This document shows positions 28,159-40,065 of a stretch of 64,000 nucleotides of DNA, one piece after another. The DNA is from Citrobacter amalonaticus. GTDB lineage: Bacteria; Pseudomonadota; Gammaproteobacteria; Enterobacterales; Enterobacteriaceae. The stretch is from NCBI RefSeq assembly GCF_018323885.1, contig NZ_AP024585.1, forward strand, positions 3,658,001-3,722,000, in the 5' to 3' direction. The notes below the pieces were generated by a model that was given only the letters and a program-made list of their open reading frames with translations, ran no database searches and was not told the origin of the DNA. Position 1 is the first letter of the stretch. Each line of letters starts with the position of its first letter. The position numbers and the translations under genes are program-made.

Positions 28159-30393
28159 TTAATTGCCGTGCAAACGACGCGCGTCAATCACATCAGGTAC
28201 CTGATTCAGCTTGCTGAGCACGCGTCCCAGCACCTGCAGGTTGTAGATTTCAATTGTCATATCGATAGTAGCAAGCTGTTGTTTGGTATCGCTACGACTG
28301 GCAACGCCGAGCACATTGACCTTCTCGTTCGCCAGAATCGTCGTGATATCACGCAATAAACCGCTGCGATCGTTGGCCTGTACGCGCACTACCAGCGAGT
28401 ATCCCGCCGAATAGCTTTCACCCCACACGGCGTCCACAAGGCGTTCCGGCGCATGCGCACGCAGTTCGACCAGTTGCTCACAGTCCGCCCGATGGACGGA
28501 AATCCCGCGGCCCTGGGTAATAAACCCAACAATCTCATCGCCTGGAATCGGCTGGCAGCAACGGGCAATGTGATGCATCAAATTACCTACGCCTTCCACA
28601 ACAACACGCCCATCGTCTTTACGCCGGTTCTGCGGCGCATGCGTTTTCTGCTGAAGCTGTTTCAGCGCGGCGGCGTCTTCTTCGGCGGCGCTCGGTTTGT
28701 TGAACTGCGATTGCAGGAAGTTCACCATCTGGTTCAGACGGATATCGCCCCCGCCAATCGCCGCCAGCAGTTCCTCCAGCTCGTTGAAGTTGTAGCGCGG
28801 CAGCAGATGCTTTTCCGCTTCTTTCAGGCTGATCCCTAAATGCGACAGCTCGTCATCCAGAATCTGCCGTCCGGCAAGGATGTTCTTATCGCGGTCCTGT
28901 TTACGGAACCAGGCGTGGATTTTCGAGCGCCCACGGCTGGTCGTCACATAGCCCAGATTCGGATTCAGCCAGTCGCGGCTCGGGTTCGGCTGTTTCTGGG
29001 TGATGATTTCGATCTGATCGCCCATCTGCAACTGATAGGTAAACGGCACGATGCGCCCACCGATTTTCGCCCCAATACAACGGTGCCCCACATCACTGTG
29101 AATGTGATACGCAAAGTCGAGCGGCGTAGAGCCCGCGGGCAGATCCACAACATCGCCTTTCGGCGTAAAGACGTAGACCCGATCGTCAAACACCTGACTG
29201 CGCACTTCGTCGAGCATTTCGCCAGAGTCCGCCATCTCTTCCTGCCAGGCGATCAGCTTACGCAGCCAGGCAATGCGGTCCTCATGGCCGGAACGCGCCC
29301 CGCCTGCGGCTGCGCCTTCTTTATACTTCCAGTGCGCGGCGACGCCCAGCTCAGCGTCCTCATGCATTTGTTTAGTACGAATCTGGATCTCTACCGTTTT
29401 GCCGCCGGGCCCCAACACCACGGTGTGAATCGACTGATAGCCATTCGGTTTCGGGTTGGCGACATAGTCGTCAAACTCATCCGGCAGATGGCGATAGTGC
29501 GTGTGGACAATGCCCAGCGCGGCGTAGCAGTCCTGCAAGCGCTCGGCGACGATACGCACGGCGCGCACGTCAAACAGCTCATCAAATGCCAGATGCTTTT
29601 TCTGCATTTTTCGCCAGATGCTGTAGATGTGTTTCGGGCGTCCATACACTTCCGCCTTTACGCCTTCCGTTTTCATCTCTGAGCGCAAATGACTCACGAA
29701 CTCTTCAATGTAGTGCTCACGATCGATACGCCGTTCATGCAGCAGTTTGGCAATGCGTTTGTACTCGGCAGGATGCAGATAGCGGAAGCAATAATCTTCC
29801 AGCTCCCATTTCAGCTGACCGATACCTAATCGGTTCGCCAGCGGCGCATAGATGTTAGTGCACTCTTTTGCCGCCAACACGCGCTCATCTTCCGGCGCGT
29901 CTTTCACCTCGCGCAGATGGGCGATTCGTTCAGCAAGTTTGATGACCACACAGCGGAAATCGTCGACCATCGCCAGCAGCATGCGCCGCACGTTGTCGAC
30001 CTGCTCGGAGGAGACGGAATCGGTATGGGTCGCTTTCAACTGGCGAATGGCCGCCATGTCACGCACGCCATGAATCAGATTGACGATAGACTTACCTACG
30101 CTTTCCTGCAGGGTATCTTCGCTAACGACATTGGCATCTGCCAGAGGGAACAGCAGCGCTGCCCGCAGCGTGTCGATATCCATACTGAGTGTCGAGAGGA
30201 TTTCCACCATCTCCACGCCACGCCACAGCAGCAGTTCCGCATCCGGATGCCCCTGTGTCTGTTGCAGGCAATACGCCCAGGTTTCGGCTAAGCGTTCACA
30301 TGACTGCTGGCTCGTGATCCCAAGACTTTCGATCCACTTTTTCGGGTCAAATTCCCCAGCTTTGTTTAGATGCGCACTTCTTACCGCAACCAT
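28159..30393 (-). CDS. relA: GTP pyrophosphokinase (ppGpp synthetase I)
   Basis: RelA binds ribosomes stalled by uncharged tRNA and makes (p)ppGpp from ATP and GTP/GDP, setting off the stringent response. The 744-residue length equals E. coli RelA. Domains in order are an inactive HD-like hydrolase region, the synthetase domain with YGRPKHIYSIWRKM and VANPKPNGYQSIHTVV, a TGS domain (VYVFTPKGDVVDLPAGSTPLDFAY), a helical/zinc-finger region with the ARCCQPIPGD cysteines, and a C-terminal ACT domain (RSGLLRDITTILANEKVNVLG). It is followed by mazG and preceded by rlmD in the same direction. Confidence 0.98.
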   Translation of the reverse strand: MVAVRSAHLNKAGEFDPKKWIESLGITSQQSCERLAETWAYCLQQTQGHPDAELLLWRGVEMVEILSTLSMDIDTLRAALLFPLADANVVSEDTLQESVGKSIVNLIHGVRDMAAIRQLKATHTDSVSSEQVDNVRRMLLAMVDDFRCVVIKLAERIAHLREVKDAPEDERVLAAKECTNIYAPLANRLGIGQLKWELEDYCFRYLHPAEYKRIAKLLHERRIDREHYIEEFVSHLRSEMKTEGVKAEVYGRPKHIYSIWRKMQKKHLAFDELFDVRAVRIVAERLQDCYAALGIVHTHYRHLPDEFDDYVANPKPNGYQSIHTVVLGPGGKTVEIQIRTKQMHEDAELGVAAHWKYKEGAAAGGARSGHEDRIAWLRKLIAWQEEMADSGEMLDEVRSQVFDDRVYVFTPKGDVVDLPAGSTPLDFAYHIHSDVGHRCIGAKIGGRIVPFTYQLQMGDQIEIITQKQPNPSRDWLNPNLGYVTTSRGRSKIHAWFRKQDRDKNILAGRQILDDELSHLGISLKEAEKHLLPRYNFNELEELLAAIGGGDIRLNQMVNFLQSQFNKPSAAEEDAAALKQLQQKTHAPQNRRKDDGRVVVEGVGNLMHHIARCCQPIPGDEIVGFITQGRGISVHRADCEQLVELRAHAPERLVDAVWGESYSAGYSLVVRVQANDRSGLLRDITTILANEKVNVLGVASRSDTKQQLATIDMTIEIYNLQVLGRVLSKLNQVPDVIDARRLHGN

Positions 30394-30444
30394 TGTCCTC
30401 TCCTTAAGGGACGTGACCTGTCGAAGTCGACAAGTCGTGATTCA

Positions 30445-31743
30445 TTATGAATGCTCAAACAATACCATCGATTCCAGGTGTCCCGTGTGGGGGAACATGT
30501 CAAGCATCGCCAGCCGTTGTATTTGATATCCTGCGCGTAATAACGCCTCACTATCCCGCGCCAGCGTGGCAGGATTACAGGATACATAAACAATGCGGCC
30601 AGGCTGCAATTTTATAATATGTTGCATCACGCCCGCAGCCCCTGCGCGCGCAGGGTCGAGCAAGATTTTATCAAAACCGTTTTTGGCCCACGGCTGTCGG
30701 GTAACATCCTCTTCAAGATTTTCATGAAAGAATGTCACATTGTGTAATCCATTTTGTTGTGCATTTTCGCGCCCTTTTTCCACCAGCGCAGGCACGCCTT
30801 CCACCCCGACAACGCTTGCCGCCCGGGTTGCCAACGGGAGTGTGAAATTGCCCATCCCGCAGAAGAGATCCAGCACGCGATCGCCAGGCTGTACGTCCAG
30901 CCATTCCAGCGCGCTGGCCACCATTTTCTGGTTCACCCCTGCATTGACCTGAATAAAATCACGCGGACTGAAGTTTAAGCGTAGCCCGTTTGATTCATAC
31001 CAGGGCGTCTGACCAGAAACCGTTTCCAGTATCTCGCTTTGCGGTGCCAGATACAGAGACAGTCCCTTTGAATGCGAAAAGCGTTCCAGTTTTTCGTTAT
31101 CCGCGCGACTTAACGGCGCGGTATGGCGCAGAATCATCAGCGTACCGCTGTCTGCCTGCACCAGTTCAACATGTCCCAGATGGCGAATTCCCTGCAGGCT
31201 GCCAAGGCATGCCCTGAGATCGGGCAGCAATGCTTCAAGTTGGGGCACCAGAATGGGGCACTGTCTGACATCAACGATGTCACTGGACGCTGACTTGCGA
31301 AATCCCATCTGGAACTGCTGGGTCTTGGGTTGGAAGTTGAGACTTAAACGTGCGCGACGGCGATAGCCCCACGGCGCATCGGCGATCACCTCGGTGACAT
31401 CGTTATTCATCAGGCGTGACAGCGCGGCGCTTTTACTGCGCTGCTGCAGTTCGATACTCGCGTGCTGTTGCTGACAGCCGCCGCAAATGCCAAAGTGCGG
31501 ACAGCGCGGCGTGACGCGATCCGGGCTATCATTCAAACGGCGCTTAACCTGAGCTTTCGCGTACTGTTTTTTATCTTCAGTGATCGCCACGTCCGCACTT
31601 TCCTGCGGCAACAATCCGGGGATAAACAACGTTTTTCCGTTGTGTCGCGCAACGCCCTGACCAAAAGAATCGAGGTCATTGACGGTAACGGTTATGATCT
31701 GGCGCGTCGTCACGCGCCGTTTTGCAGAGTAGAATTGCGCCAT
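30445..31743 (-). CDS. rlmD: 23S rRNA (uracil-1939 C5)-methyltransferase
   Basis: RlmD methylates U1939 of 23S rRNA using SAM. The 432-residue protein has an N-terminal TRAM domain, the 4Fe-4S cysteines Cys81, Cys87 and Cys90 in [10 protein letters not shown] (with a fourth further on), the SAM motif [15 protein letters not shown], and the catalytic CNPATLARD (Cys near 389). I chose the ATG at 31743 ([10 protein letters not shown]) by alignment with E. coli; a start 18 bases upstream is possible. It is divergent from barA, with 57 bases between the genes. Confidence 0.96.
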   Translation of the reverse strand: MAQFYSAKRRVTTRQIITVTVNDLDSFGQGVARHNGKTLFIPGLLPQESADVAITEDKKQYAKAQVKRRLNDSPDRVTPRCPHFGICGGCQQQHASIELQQRSKSAALSRLMNNDVTEVIADAPWGYRRRARLSLNFQPKTQQFQMGFRKSASSDIVDVRQCPILVPQLEALLPDLRACLGSLQGIRHLGHVELVQADSGTLMILRHTAPLSRADNEKLERFSHSKGLSLYLAPQSEILETVSGQTPWYESNGLRLNFSPRDFIQVNAGVNQKMVASALEWLDVQPGDRVLDLFCGMGNFTLPLATRAASVVGVEGVPALVEKGRENAQQNGLHNVTFFHENLEEDVTRQPWAKNGFDKILLDPARAGAAGVMQHIIKLQPGRIVYVSCNPATLARDSEALLRAGYQIQRLAMLDMFPHTGHLESMVLFEHS

Positions 31744-31800
31744 CGACGAGAATATTCTCAATTTAACAGTGTGACCCTAATTGTCCCATAACGGAACTCC

Positions 31801-34557
31801 ATGACCAACTACAGCCTGCGCGCTCGCATGATGATTCTGATCCTGGCCCCGACCGTGCTTATCGGTTTACTGCTCAGTATCTTTTTCGTTGTGCATCGCT
31901 ACCACGACTTGCAGCGTCAACTGGAAGATGCCGGTGCCAGTATCATCGAGCCTCTCGCGGTCTCTACCGAATACGGTATGAACCTGCAAAACCGCGAATC
32001 CATCGGCCAGCTCATTAGCGTTTTGCATCGCCGCCACTCAGAGATTGTGCGGGCGATTTCGGTCTACGACGAGAACAATCACCTCTTCGTCACCTCGAAT
32101 TTCAATCTCAATCCGTCGGAAATGCAACTGCCTCCGGGCTCACCGTTTCCGCGCCGACTGAGCGTTGAGGGTCAGGGCGATATTTTAATCCTGCGCACGC
32201 CGATCATTTCAGAAAGCTATTCGCTTGACGAATCCCCGGCCACTGATGCAAAAAACGCGGGTAATATGTTGGGATATGTGGCGCTTGAACTCGATCTCAA
32301 GTCGGTCCGCTTACAACAGTATAAAGAAATCTTCATTTCTTCCGTCATGATGCTGTTTTGTATCGGCATTGCGCTGATCTTTGGCTGGCGTCTGATGCGC
32401 GATGTGACAGGGCCGATTCGCAACATGGTCAATACGGTTGACCGCATCCGCCGGGGGCAACTCGACAGCCGCGTGGAGGGCTTTATGCTCGGCGAGCTGG
32501 ATGTGTTGAAAAACGGCATTAACTCAATGGCCATGTCGCTCGCAGCCTATCACGAAGAGATGCAGCACAATATCGATCAGGCGACCTCCGATTTGCGTGA
32601 AACGCTCGAGCAGATGGAGATCCAAAACGTCGAGCTGGATCTCGCGAAAAAGCGTGCGCAGGAAGCCGCCCGCATCAAGTCTGAATTTTTGGCCAACATG
32701 TCCCATGAGCTGCGTACCCCGCTGAACGGCGTGATCGGCTTTACGCGCCTGACGCTGAAAACCGAGCTGAATACCACCCAGCGCGACCACCTGAATACCA
32801 TCGAGCGTTCGGCAAATAACCTGCTGGCAATCATCAACGACGTTCTCGATTTCTCTAAGCTGGAAGCGGGTAAACTTATTCTCGAAAGCATTCCCTTTGC
32901 CCTGCGCAATACGCTCGATGAAGTGGTGACGCTGCTGGCACATTCATCGCACGACAAAGGGCTGGAGCTGACGCTCAATATTAAGAATGACGTACCGGAT
33001 AACGTGATTGGCGACCCGCTGCGTTTGCAGCAGGTCATCACTAATCTGGTCGGTAACGCGATTAAATTCACCGAGAGCGGCAACATCGACATTCTGGTGG
33101 AAAAGCGTTCGCTGAGTAACACCAAAGTGCAGATCGAAGTGCAGATCCGCGATACCGGCATCGGTATCCCCGAGCGCGACCAGTCACGCCTGTTCCAGGC
33201 TTTCCGTCAGGCCGATGCCAGTATTTCCCGTCGCCACGGCGGTACCGGACTGGGGCTGGTGATCACGCAGAAGCTGGTTAACGAGATGGGCGGCGATATC
33301 TCCTTCCACAGCCAGCCGAATCGCGGCTCAACCTTCTGGTTCCACATCAATCTCGATCTGAATCCGAATGTGATTAAGGATGGCCCGGCGACCACCTGCC
33401 TGGTGGGTAAACGTATTGCCTACATCGAGCCAAATGCCGCCGCCGCGCAGTGTACGCTGGATATTCTTAGCGAAACGCCGCTGGAGGTGATTTATAGCCC
33501 AACGTTTTCCGCACTGGCCGTTGAGCACTACGACTTTATGCTGCTTGGCGTTGCCGTCACCTTCAAAGAGCCGCTGACAATGCAGCACGAGCGGCTGATT
33601 CAGGCAACCAAAATGACCGAATTCCTGATGCTGGCGCTGCCGTGCCACGCTCAGGTGAACGCCGAGAAACTCAAACAGGACGGTGTGGCAAGTTGTCTGC
33701 TAAAACCCCTGACCTCCACGCGTCTGCTGCCCGCGCTGGTGGATTTGTGTCGTCAGAATCACCCCGAAAGCGCGCTGGTCTCAGACGAAAGCAAAATTGC
33801 CATGACGGTTATGGCGGTTGATGATAATCCAGCCAACCTGAAGCTGATTGGCGCACTGCTGGACGATCTGGTTCAACATGTTGAGCTGTGTGATAGCGGC
33901 CAACAGGCGGTCGATCGCGCGAAGCAGATGCAGTTTGATCTGATCCTGATGGATATTCAGATGCCGGACATGGATGGCATTCGGGCTTGCGAACTGATCC
34001 ACCAGCTTCCTCATCAACAGCAAACCCCGGTGATCGCCGTCACCGCGCACGCGATGGCAGGCCAGAAAGAGAAATTGCTGAGTGCCGGAATGAATGACTA
34101 TCTGGCAAAACCGATCGAAGAAGAGAAGTTGTTTAATCTGCTGCAACGCTACAAACCTGGCGCAAGTGTTCCGACACGCCGGCTTAGCGCTGAACCGATC
34201 GAACCGGTTTTCAACCCAAATGCCACGCTGGACTGGCAACTGGCGCTACGCCAGGCCGCCGGAAAACCCGATCTGGCACGCGATATGCTGCAAATGCTGA
34301 TCGATTTTCTGCCGGAAGTGCGTAATAAAATCGAAGAGCAGTTGGTAGGGGAAAATCCACAAGGATTAATCGATTTGATTCATAAGCTGCATGGCAGTTG
34401 CGGTTATAGCGGCGTACCGCGCATGAAGAATTTGTGTCAATTGCTGGAAAGCCAGTTACGCGAAGGGACGCCAGAAGAAGATCTGGAACCCGAGTTTCTG
34501 GAACTGCTGGACGAGATGGATAACGTGGCGCGTGAAGCGCGAAAATGGCTGTTGTAG
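31801..34557 (+). CDS. barA: Hybrid sensor histidine kinase BarA
   Basis: BarA is the tripartite inner-membrane sensor kinase for UvrY; with UvrY it turns on csrB and csrC and so relieves CsrA control of carbon metabolism. The 918-residue protein has two membrane segments (about 10-31 and 178-197), HAMP (about 200-252), a HisKA domain with His302 in [12 protein letters not shown], an ATPase domain ([10 protein letters not shown]), a receiver with Asp718 in [11 protein letters not shown], and a C-terminal HPt domain with His861 in [12 protein letters not shown]. All phosphorelay residues are intact. The csrB gene and a UvrY box lie about 8 kb downstream. Confidence 0.98.
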   Translation: MTNYSLRARMMILILAPTVLIGLLLSIFFVVHRYHDLQRQLEDAGASIIEPLAVSTEYGMNLQNRESIGQLISVLHRRHSEIVRAISVYDENNHLFVTSNFNLNPSEMQLPPGSPFPRRLSVEGQGDILILRTPIISESYSLDESPATDAKNAGNMLGYVALELDLKSVRLQQYKEIFISSVMMLFCIGIALIFGWRLMRDVTGPIRNMVNTVDRIRRGQLDSRVEGFMLGELDVLKNGINSMAMSLAAYHEEMQHNIDQATSDLRETLEQMEIQNVELDLAKKRAQEAARIKSEFLANMSHELRTPLNGVIGFTRLTLKTELNTTQRDHLNTIERSANNLLAIINDVLDFSKLEAGKLILESIPFALRNTLDEVVTLLAHSSHDKGLELTLNIKNDVPDNVIGDPLRLQQVITNLVGNAIKFTESGNIDILVEKRSLSNTKVQIEVQIRDTGIGIPERDQSRLFQAFRQADASISRRHGGTGLGLVITQKLVNEMGGDISFHSQPNRGSTFWFHINLDLNPNVIKDGPATTCLVGKRIAYIEPNAAAAQCTLDILSETPLEVIYSPTFSALAVEHYDFMLLGVAVTFKEPLTMQHERLIQATKMTEFLMLALPCHAQVNAEKLKQDGVASCLLKPLTSTRLLPALVDLCRQNHPESALVSDESKIAMTVMAVDDNPANLKLIGALLDDLVQHVELCDSGQQAVDRAKQMQFDLILMDIQMPDMDGIRACELIHQLPHQQQTPVIAVTAHAMAGQKEKLLSAGMNDYLAKPIEEEKLFNLLQRYKPGASVPTRRLSAEPIEPVFNPNATLDWQLALRQAAGKPDLARDMLQMLIDFLPEVRNKIEEQLVGENPQGLIDLIHKLHGSCGYSGVPRMKNLCQLLESQLREGTPEEDLEPEFLELLDEMDNVAREARKWLL

Positions 34558-34588
34558 GCCGGACAGGCAGCGCGCCATCCGGCCTGTC
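34555..34588. repeat. REP-like palindrome after barA
   Basis: TAGGCCGGACAGGC...GCCATCCGGCCTGTC overlaps the barA stop codon and fills the gap to the convergent glycerate kinase gene. The GCCGGA and TCCGGC cores mark it as a REP element. It may end or protect both transcripts. Confidence 0.75.
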
Positions 34589-34590
34589 GA

Positions 34591-35733
34591 TCAGCGTAGC
34601 GTCTGTCCCATTTTGAGCGTCGCCGCGACGTTGCGCGCGGTCATGCGCACGTTCTCTGCGGCGTTCTTCAACGCATCGTCCAGCGTACAGATGGTATAAA
34701 TCACGCTAAAGACGGCATCCAGCCCATGTTCATGGACGATGCCGACATCGGCCGTCAGGCTACCGGCAATACCGATCACCGGTTTGTGGTAGCGCTTTGC
34801 CACCTTCGCCACCCCTACCGGAACTTTACCGTGGATCGTCTGGCTATCCATGCGCCCTTCGCCGGTCACCACCAGATCGGCATCCGCAACGCATGCATCC
34901 AGTTGTAGCGCATCGGTGACTATCTCAATTCCGCGTCGCAGTTGCGCACCGCAAAACGCATACAGCGCCGCGCCCATCCCGCCTGCCGCACCGCCGCCAG
35001 CCAGTTCAAGGACATCCACCTCCAGATCGCGGGTGATAATCTGCGCATAATGCACCAGTGCTGTATCCAGACGATCGATCGTCTCTGCCGTAGCCCCTTT
35101 CTGTGGACCAAACACCGCTGACGCCCCCTCTTTACCGGTCAGCGGGTTAGTCACATCACACGCGACTTCAATACGGCATGCGGCAAGACGCGGATCCAAC
35201 TGGCTGATATCGATCCGTGTAAGCGCATCGAGCGCTGCTCCGCCCTTACCAATTTCATTCTGCCGGGCATCGAGCAATTTTGCCCCCAACGCCTGCACCA
35301 TGCCCGCACCGCCGTCGTTGGTCGCACTGCCGCCGAGCCCGATAATAATATGATCTACGCCAGCATCCAGCGCATGACGAATCAACTCCCCGGTTCCCCA
35401 GGAGGTTGTCTTTAATGGATCGCGTAACGCGACAGGCACCTGCTCCAGGCCGCTGGCTGCCGCCATCTCAATGAAAGCCGTGCGCTCGTCGCCGGATAAG
35501 CCGAAAAACGCGGTGACGGTTTTCCCCAGCGGACCCGTGACGTCGACATCAACAATGCGTCCCGCCGTCGCCGCCACCATGGCTTCAACCGTTCCTTCAC
35601 CGCCATCAGCAACCGGAAGTTTTACATAATCCGCATCGGGCCAGATTTCACGAAAACCTTGCTCAATGGCGTTCGCCACCTCGAGAGCACTCAAACTTTC
35701 CTTATACGAGTCCGGTGCGATCACTATTTTCAT
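34591..35733 (-). CDS. Glycerate 2-kinase
   Basis: A 380-residue glycerate kinase of the GarK/GlxK type 1 family, making 2-phosphoglycerate from D-glycerate and ATP. It opens MKIVIAPDSYKESLSA and has LPVADGGEGTVEA, the IIGLGGSATNDGGAGM glycine loop, VACDVTNPL and VVTGEGRMDSQT. It lies directly downstream of gudD in the same direction, although a terminator-like hairpin separates them, so it completes the route glucarate to 5-keto-4-deoxyglucarate to tartronate semialdehyde to glycerate. E. coli K-12 has no kinase at this spot. garK or glxK would be suitable names; I leave the symbol open. Confidence 0.9.
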   Translation of the reverse strand: MKIVIAPDSYKESLSALEVANAIEQGFREIWPDADYVKLPVADGGEGTVEAMVAATAGRIVDVDVTGPLGKTVTAFFGLSGDERTAFIEMAAASGLEQVPVALRDPLKTTSWGTGELIRHALDAGVDHIIIGLGGSATNDGGAGMVQALGAKLLDARQNEIGKGGAALDALTRIDISQLDPRLAACRIEVACDVTNPLTGKEGASAVFGPQKGATAETIDRLDTALVHYAQIITRDLEVDVLELAGGGAAGGMGAALYAFCGAQLRRGIEIVTDALQLDACVADADLVVTGEGRMDSQTIHGKVPVGVAKVAKRYHKPVIGIAGSLTADVGIVHEHGLDAVFSVIYTICTLDDALKNAAENVRMTARNVAATLKMGQTLR

Positions 35734-35783
35734 AAGCCGTCCTTACGCATGTTGACTCAGCTAAGCATACACCCGGTTTACCA

Positions 35784-35815
35784 ATAAAAAATAACCGGTC
35801 CTTTTGGGACCGGTC
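35784..35815 (-). terminator. Terminator after gudD
   Basis: Read leftward, ACCGGTCC/GGACCGGT with a five-base loop is followed by TTATTTTTTATT, just after the gudD stop. It probably lowers read-through into the glycerate kinase gene. Confidence 0.85.
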
Positions 35816-35821
35816 GACATC

Positions 35822-37162
35822 TTAACGAACCATGCACGGACGTTTGTTATCGAACGTCCAGTTCGGGATCAGATACTGCATCCCCATCGCGTCATCACGC
35901 GCGCCCAGACCATGCTTCTGATACAGCTCGTGAGCTTTCATTACCTGGTCCATATCCAGTTCAACGCCCAGACCCGGTTTCGCCGGTACCTGCACCATAC
36001 CGCCTTTAATTTCAAACGGCGCTTTGGTCAGACGCTGGTTGCCTTCCTGCCAGATCCAGTGAGTGTCGATCGCCGTGATCTTGCCCGGTGCCGCCGCAGC
36101 CACATGGGTAAACATCGCCAACGAAATGTCAAAATGGTTATTGGAGTGTGAACCCCAGGTCAGACCGAACTCATGGCACATCTGCGCGACGCGCACAGAA
36201 CCCTGCATCGTCCAGAAGTGCGGGTCAGCCAGCGGGATATCCACCGACTGTAATGACAGCGTATGGCCCATCTGACGCCAGTCGGTGGCGATCATATTGG
36301 TCGCGGTCGGCAGACCAGTGGCGCGACGGAACTCCGCCATCACCTCACGGCCCGAGAAGCCCTGCTCAGCACCACACGGATCTTCCGCGTAGGCCAGCGA
36401 ACCTTTCAGGTATTTACCGATTTTGATCGCTTCATTCAGTGACCAGGCACCGTTAGGATCCAGCGTGACGCGCGCCTGTGGGAAGCGTTTTGCCAGCGCC
36501 ACAATCGACTCCGCCTCTTCTTCCCCAGCCAGCACGCCGCCTTTCAGTTTGAAGTCATTGAAACCGTATTTTTCATACGCCGCTTCTGCCAGACGGACGA
36601 CCGCATCGGGTGTCATCGCTTCTTCATGACGCAGACGATACCAGTCGCATTGCTCATCCGGTTGGCTCTGATACGGCAGCGGTGTGGCTTTGCGGTTACC
36701 GACGAAGAACAGATAGCCGAGCATTTCTACTTCGCTACGCTGTTGACCGTCCCCCAGCAAAGACGCCACGTTTACGCCCAGATGCTGTCCCAGCAGATCC
36801 AGCAGCGCAGCTTCAATGCCGGTGACTACGTGGATGGTGGTACGCAGGTCAAACGTTTGCAGACCGCGGCCGCCTGAGTCACGATCGGCAAAAGTATTGC
36901 GCACCGCATTCAGCACGTTTTTGTACTCACCAAGCTGTTTACCCACCACCAGCGGGATCGCGTCTTCCAGCGTCTTACGGATTTTTTCGCCACCGGGGAT
37001 TTCACCCACGCCAGTATGACCGGAATTATCTTTGATAATCACAATATTACGCGTGAAGAACGGGGCATGCGCTCCGCTCAGGTTCATCAGCATACTGTCG
37101 TGGCCCGCAACCGGAATAACCTGTATTGCCGTTACAACAGGAGTAGTAAATTGTGCGTTCAT
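35822..37162 (-). CDS. gudD: D-glucarate dehydratase
   Basis: GudD dehydrates D-glucarate (and L-idarate) to 5-keto-4-deoxy-D-glucarate in the cytoplasm; it belongs to the enolase superfamily. The 446-residue protein has the catalytic lysine pair in FKLKGGV (205/207), metal ligand Asp235 in [20 protein letters not shown], and the late His base in DTHWIWQEG (about 339). The start at 37162 ([10 protein letters not shown]) was chosen over an 18-codon extension by family length. It follows gudX by 19 bases and is last before the terminator. Confidence 0.97.
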   Translation of the reverse strand: MNAQFTTPVVTAIQVIPVAGHDSMLMNLSGAHAPFFTRNIVIIKDNSGHTGVGEIPGGEKIRKTLEDAIPLVVGKQLGEYKNVLNAVRNTFADRDSGGRGLQTFDLRTTIHVVTGIEAALLDLLGQHLGVNVASLLGDGQQRSEVEMLGYLFFVGNRKATPLPYQSQPDEQCDWYRLRHEEAMTPDAVVRLAEAAYEKYGFNDFKLKGGVLAGEEEAESIVALAKRFPQARVTLDPNGAWSLNEAIKIGKYLKGSLAYAEDPCGAEQGFSGREVMAEFRRATGLPTATNMIATDWRQMGHTLSLQSVDIPLADPHFWTMQGSVRVAQMCHEFGLTWGSHSNNHFDISLAMFTHVAAAAPGKITAIDTHWIWQEGNQRLTKAPFEIKGGMVQVPAKPGLGVELDMDQVMKAHELYQKHGLGARDDAMGMQYLIPNWTFDNKRPCMVR

Positions 37163-37181
37163 TGTTGAGTCCTTATACAAG

Positions 37182-38522
37182 TCAGTGACGGCCGAAAACG
37201 GGACGTTTACGGTCAAAAGTCCAGCCGGGGATCAGATACTGCATCGGACCGGCGTCATTTCGCGCACCGCCTGGCAGTTTTTTGTAAGCGTCATGCGCCT
37301 TCTGCACCTGATCCCAATCCAGTTCAACACCCAGTCCAGGCGCGTGAGGGACAGCAATTTTTCCGTTTTTAATCTCAAGAGGATTTTTCGTCAGGCGGCA
37401 ATCGCCCTCCTGCCAGATCCAGTGCGTGTCGATGGCGGTCGGTTTACCCGGCGCTGCCGCGCCAACGTGGGTAAACATCGCCAGTGAAATATCGAAGTGG
37501 TTGTTAGAGTGGCAGCCCCAGGTCAGCCCCCAGTCGTCGCACAACTGTGCCACACGTACCGCACCGGAAAGCGTCCAGAAATGCGGATCGGCAAGCGGGA
37601 TATCGACGGCATTCAGCATCACCGCATGACCCATTTCGCGCCAGTTAGTGGCGATCATGTTCGTCGCCACCGGCAATCCCGTGGCGCGACGGAATTCGGC
37701 CATCACTTCGCGCCCGGAAAAGCCCTGCTCGGCGCCACACGGATCTTCTGCGTAAGTGAGCACATCGTTCAACCCTTTGCACAGCGTGATCGCCTCTTCA
37801 AGCAGCCAGGCACCGTTGGGATCAACGGTAATACGCGCATCCGGGAATCGCTTTTTCAGCGCGCGAGCGGTATCGATCTCTTGCTCACCTGGCAGCACGC
37901 CGCCTTTGAGTTTGAAATCTTTAAAACCGTAGCGATCCTGCGAGGCTTCCGCCAGACGCACCACGGCATCGCTGTTGAGTGCTTCCTGATGGCGCAGGTG
38001 ATACCAGTCGTGGTTGCTCGGTGTGGTCTCCAGATAAGGCAGATCGGTTTTGGTTCTGTCGCCCACGTAGAAAAGATAACCCAGCACGGTCACTGCATCA
38101 CGCTGCTTGCCTGGCCCTAACAGTTCGCAGACCGGCACGTTGAGCGCCTTGCCCAGCATATCAAGCAGCGCGGCTTCCAGCGCGGCCACCGCATTGACAC
38201 GCAGTTCGAATGTCCAGGCACCTTTGCCAAAAGTATCAAAGTCAGCGGCCTGATTGCCTTTGTGGACCTGCTGGACCACTTTATTCAGTCGGGCCACTTC
38301 CTGACCGAGCACCATCGGAATGGCATCAACCAGCGTCTGGTAGATAACCTCTCCGCCCGGCGCTTCACCGACGCCGGTGTTCCCGGCGTTATCGGTTAGT
38401 ACCACGATATTGCGGGTAAAATACGCGTTATGCGCACCGCCAATGTTGAGGAGCATACTGTCATGTCCGGCGACCGGAATGACCTTCATGTCCGTGATAA
38501 CGGGGCTGGATTGTGTCGTCAT
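37182..38522 (-). CDS. gudX: Glucarate dehydratase-related protein
   Basis: A 446-residue paralogue of GudD in the enolase superfamily. The lysine pair FKLKGGV, VDPNGAW and DTHWIWQEG segments are retained, but the substrate loop region (around 80-110) differs strongly: GudD has [17 protein letters not shown] where GudX has [17 protein letters not shown]. In E. coli, GudX is known as a related protein with weak or unclear activity, and the same caution applies here. Its ATG overlaps the gudP stop (ATGA), showing translational coupling in the gudPXD operon. Confidence 0.93.
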   Translation of the reverse strand: MTTQSSPVITDMKVIPVAGHDSMLLNIGGAHNAYFTRNIVVLTDNAGNTGVGEAPGGEVIYQTLVDAIPMVLGQEVARLNKVVQQVHKGNQAADFDTFGKGAWTFELRVNAVAALEAALLDMLGKALNVPVCELLGPGKQRDAVTVLGYLFYVGDRTKTDLPYLETTPSNHDWYHLRHQEALNSDAVVRLAEASQDRYGFKDFKLKGGVLPGEQEIDTARALKKRFPDARITVDPNGAWLLEEAITLCKGLNDVLTYAEDPCGAEQGFSGREVMAEFRRATGLPVATNMIATNWREMGHAVMLNAVDIPLADPHFWTLSGAVRVAQLCDDWGLTWGCHSNNHFDISLAMFTHVGAAAPGKPTAIDTHWIWQEGDCRLTKNPLEIKNGKIAVPHAPGLGVELDWDQVQKAHDAYKKLPGGARNDAGPMQYLIPGWTFDRKRPVFGRH

Positions 38523-39877
38523 GATAGTTGTCCTGCGACCGGTTTCAGTTCGATACGTTTAATATCCCCCACCAGCACCAGGTAGCTCAGTACCGCGATC
38601 AACGCATGCACGCCCACATAAATCAGCGCACCGTTGAAGGAGCCGGTCGTGCCAACGATGTAGCCAATGGCAATGGGTGTCACGATGCCAGAGATGTTGC
38701 CGAACATGTTGAACAGACCCCCGCTCAGGCCGCTGATCTCTTTCGGCGCTGTATCAGCCATCACCGCCCAGCCCAGGGCACCGATGCCCTTACCAAAGAA
38801 CGCCAGCGCCATGAAACCGATGATCATCCACTCGACGTTGACGTAGTTACAGAACACCATCACCATCGACAACAACATCCCCATCACGATAGGCGTTTTA
38901 CGCGCAATGTTCAGTGAGCCGGTCCGACGCATCAGCCAGTCGGAGATAATGCCGCCCAGCACCCCGCCGATAAATCCACACACCGCAGGAACCGAGGCCA
39001 CAAAGCCCGCTTTCAGGATCGACATACCGCGAGCCTGTACCAGATAAACCGGGAACCAGGTGATAAAGAAGTAGGTCAGCGCGTTAATGCAGTACTGACC
39101 GATATACACACCGATCATCATGCGGGAACCCAGCAACTGCTTGACCTGTCCCCATTTCACGCTGAGCGGCACTTTGGCTTTGGTGTCTTTCTGATCCATG
39201 TTGATCAGCGCACCGCCTTCTGCAATGTATTCCAGCTCTTTCTTGTTCACGCCCGGATGCTGGTTTGGCTCGTGGATCACTTTCAGCCAGATAAAGCTGA
39301 TGACAATCCCAAGGCCGCCCATAAAGAAGAACACATGCGACCAACCCACTTCGTGCGTCAGCCAGCCCATGATTGGGGCAAAAATAACGGTGGCAAAGTA
39401 CTGCGCAGAGTTAAAGATTGCGACCGCCGTTCCCCTCTCCTGTGCCGGGAACCAGGCCGCGACGATGCGACTGTTGCCGGGGAAGGACGGCGCTTCCGCC
39501 AGACCGACGAGGAAGCGCAAGGTAAACAGCGCGACGATAATGCCGAATCCGCTGAAGATATCGACGAAGCCCTGTAACAGGGTAAACATGGACCAAATGA
39601 AGATGGACCAGAAGTAAACGCGTTTGGAACCAAAACGGTCCAGCAGCCAGCCGCCCGGGATCTGCCCGATAACGTAGGCCCATGAGAACGCAGAGAAAAC
39701 GTAACCCATACCGACCGGATCCAGACCAATATCTTTGGCCATCTCCGAACCGGCAATGGATAAGGTGGCGCGGTCGCCATAGTTGAAGGAGGTGACGATA
39801 AACAACATCACCACTATCCAGTAGCGGGCATTGGTGCGTTTTTCCGCACCGCTCGCAGCCTGACTTAATGAACTCAT
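38519..39877 (-). CDS. gudP: D-glucarate/D-galactarate proton symporter
   Basis: GudP is a twelve-helix MFS anion:cation symporter bringing glucarate or galactarate into the cell. The 452-residue protein begins [29 protein letters not shown] and carries [37 protein letters not shown] and [15 protein letters not shown], typical of the phthalate permease/hexuronate transporter family. It is the first gene of gudPXD. The family is under CdaR control in E. coli; an inverted repeat (40041-40065) lies in its upstream region. Confidence 0.95.
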   Translation of the reverse strand: MSSLSQAASGAEKRTNARYWIVVMLFIVTSFNYGDRATLSIAGSEMAKDIGLDPVGMGYVFSAFSWAYVIGQIPGGWLLDRFGSKRVYFWSIFIWSMFTLLQGFVDIFSGFGIIVALFTLRFLVGLAEAPSFPGNSRIVAAWFPAQERGTAVAIFNSAQYFATVIFAPIMGWLTHEVGWSHVFFFMGGLGIVISFIWLKVIHEPNQHPGVNKKELEYIAEGGALINMDQKDTKAKVPLSVKWGQVKQLLGSRMMIGVYIGQYCINALTYFFITWFPVYLVQARGMSILKAGFVASVPAVCGFIGGVLGGIISDWLMRRTGSLNIARKTPIVMGMLLSMVMVFCNYVNVEWMIIGFMALAFFGKGIGALGWAVMADTAPKEISGLSGGLFNMFGNISGIVTPIAIGYIVGTTGSFNGALIYVGVHALIAVLSYLVLVGDIKRIELKPVAGQLS

Positions 39878-40040
39878 TGTTGCACTCCTGAATTTTCGCG
39901 TTAGTCACGCTCACTCTGAACAGCACAACTGGTAGGGGATCAGAGGTGACGTTTCGTGTTTTTTATTGCAGCTTTTATTAGGTCGTTCACCTTGCTAACT
40001 GCATTTTTTATAACTGGCAGGAGAAGTATAAAAAGCACCC

Positions 40041-40065
40041 GGTTCTTGCTCACCGTGCAAGAACC
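40041..40065. promoter_or_regulatory. Perfect 9-bp inverted repeat upstream of gudP
   Basis: GGTTCTTGC and GCAAGAACC are separated by seven bases, 164 bases upstream of the gudP ATG. A TATACT-like box reading leftward follows at about 40024-40029. This fits an operator for a glucarate regulator such as CdaR, but could also be an RNA hairpin. Confidence 0.45.
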
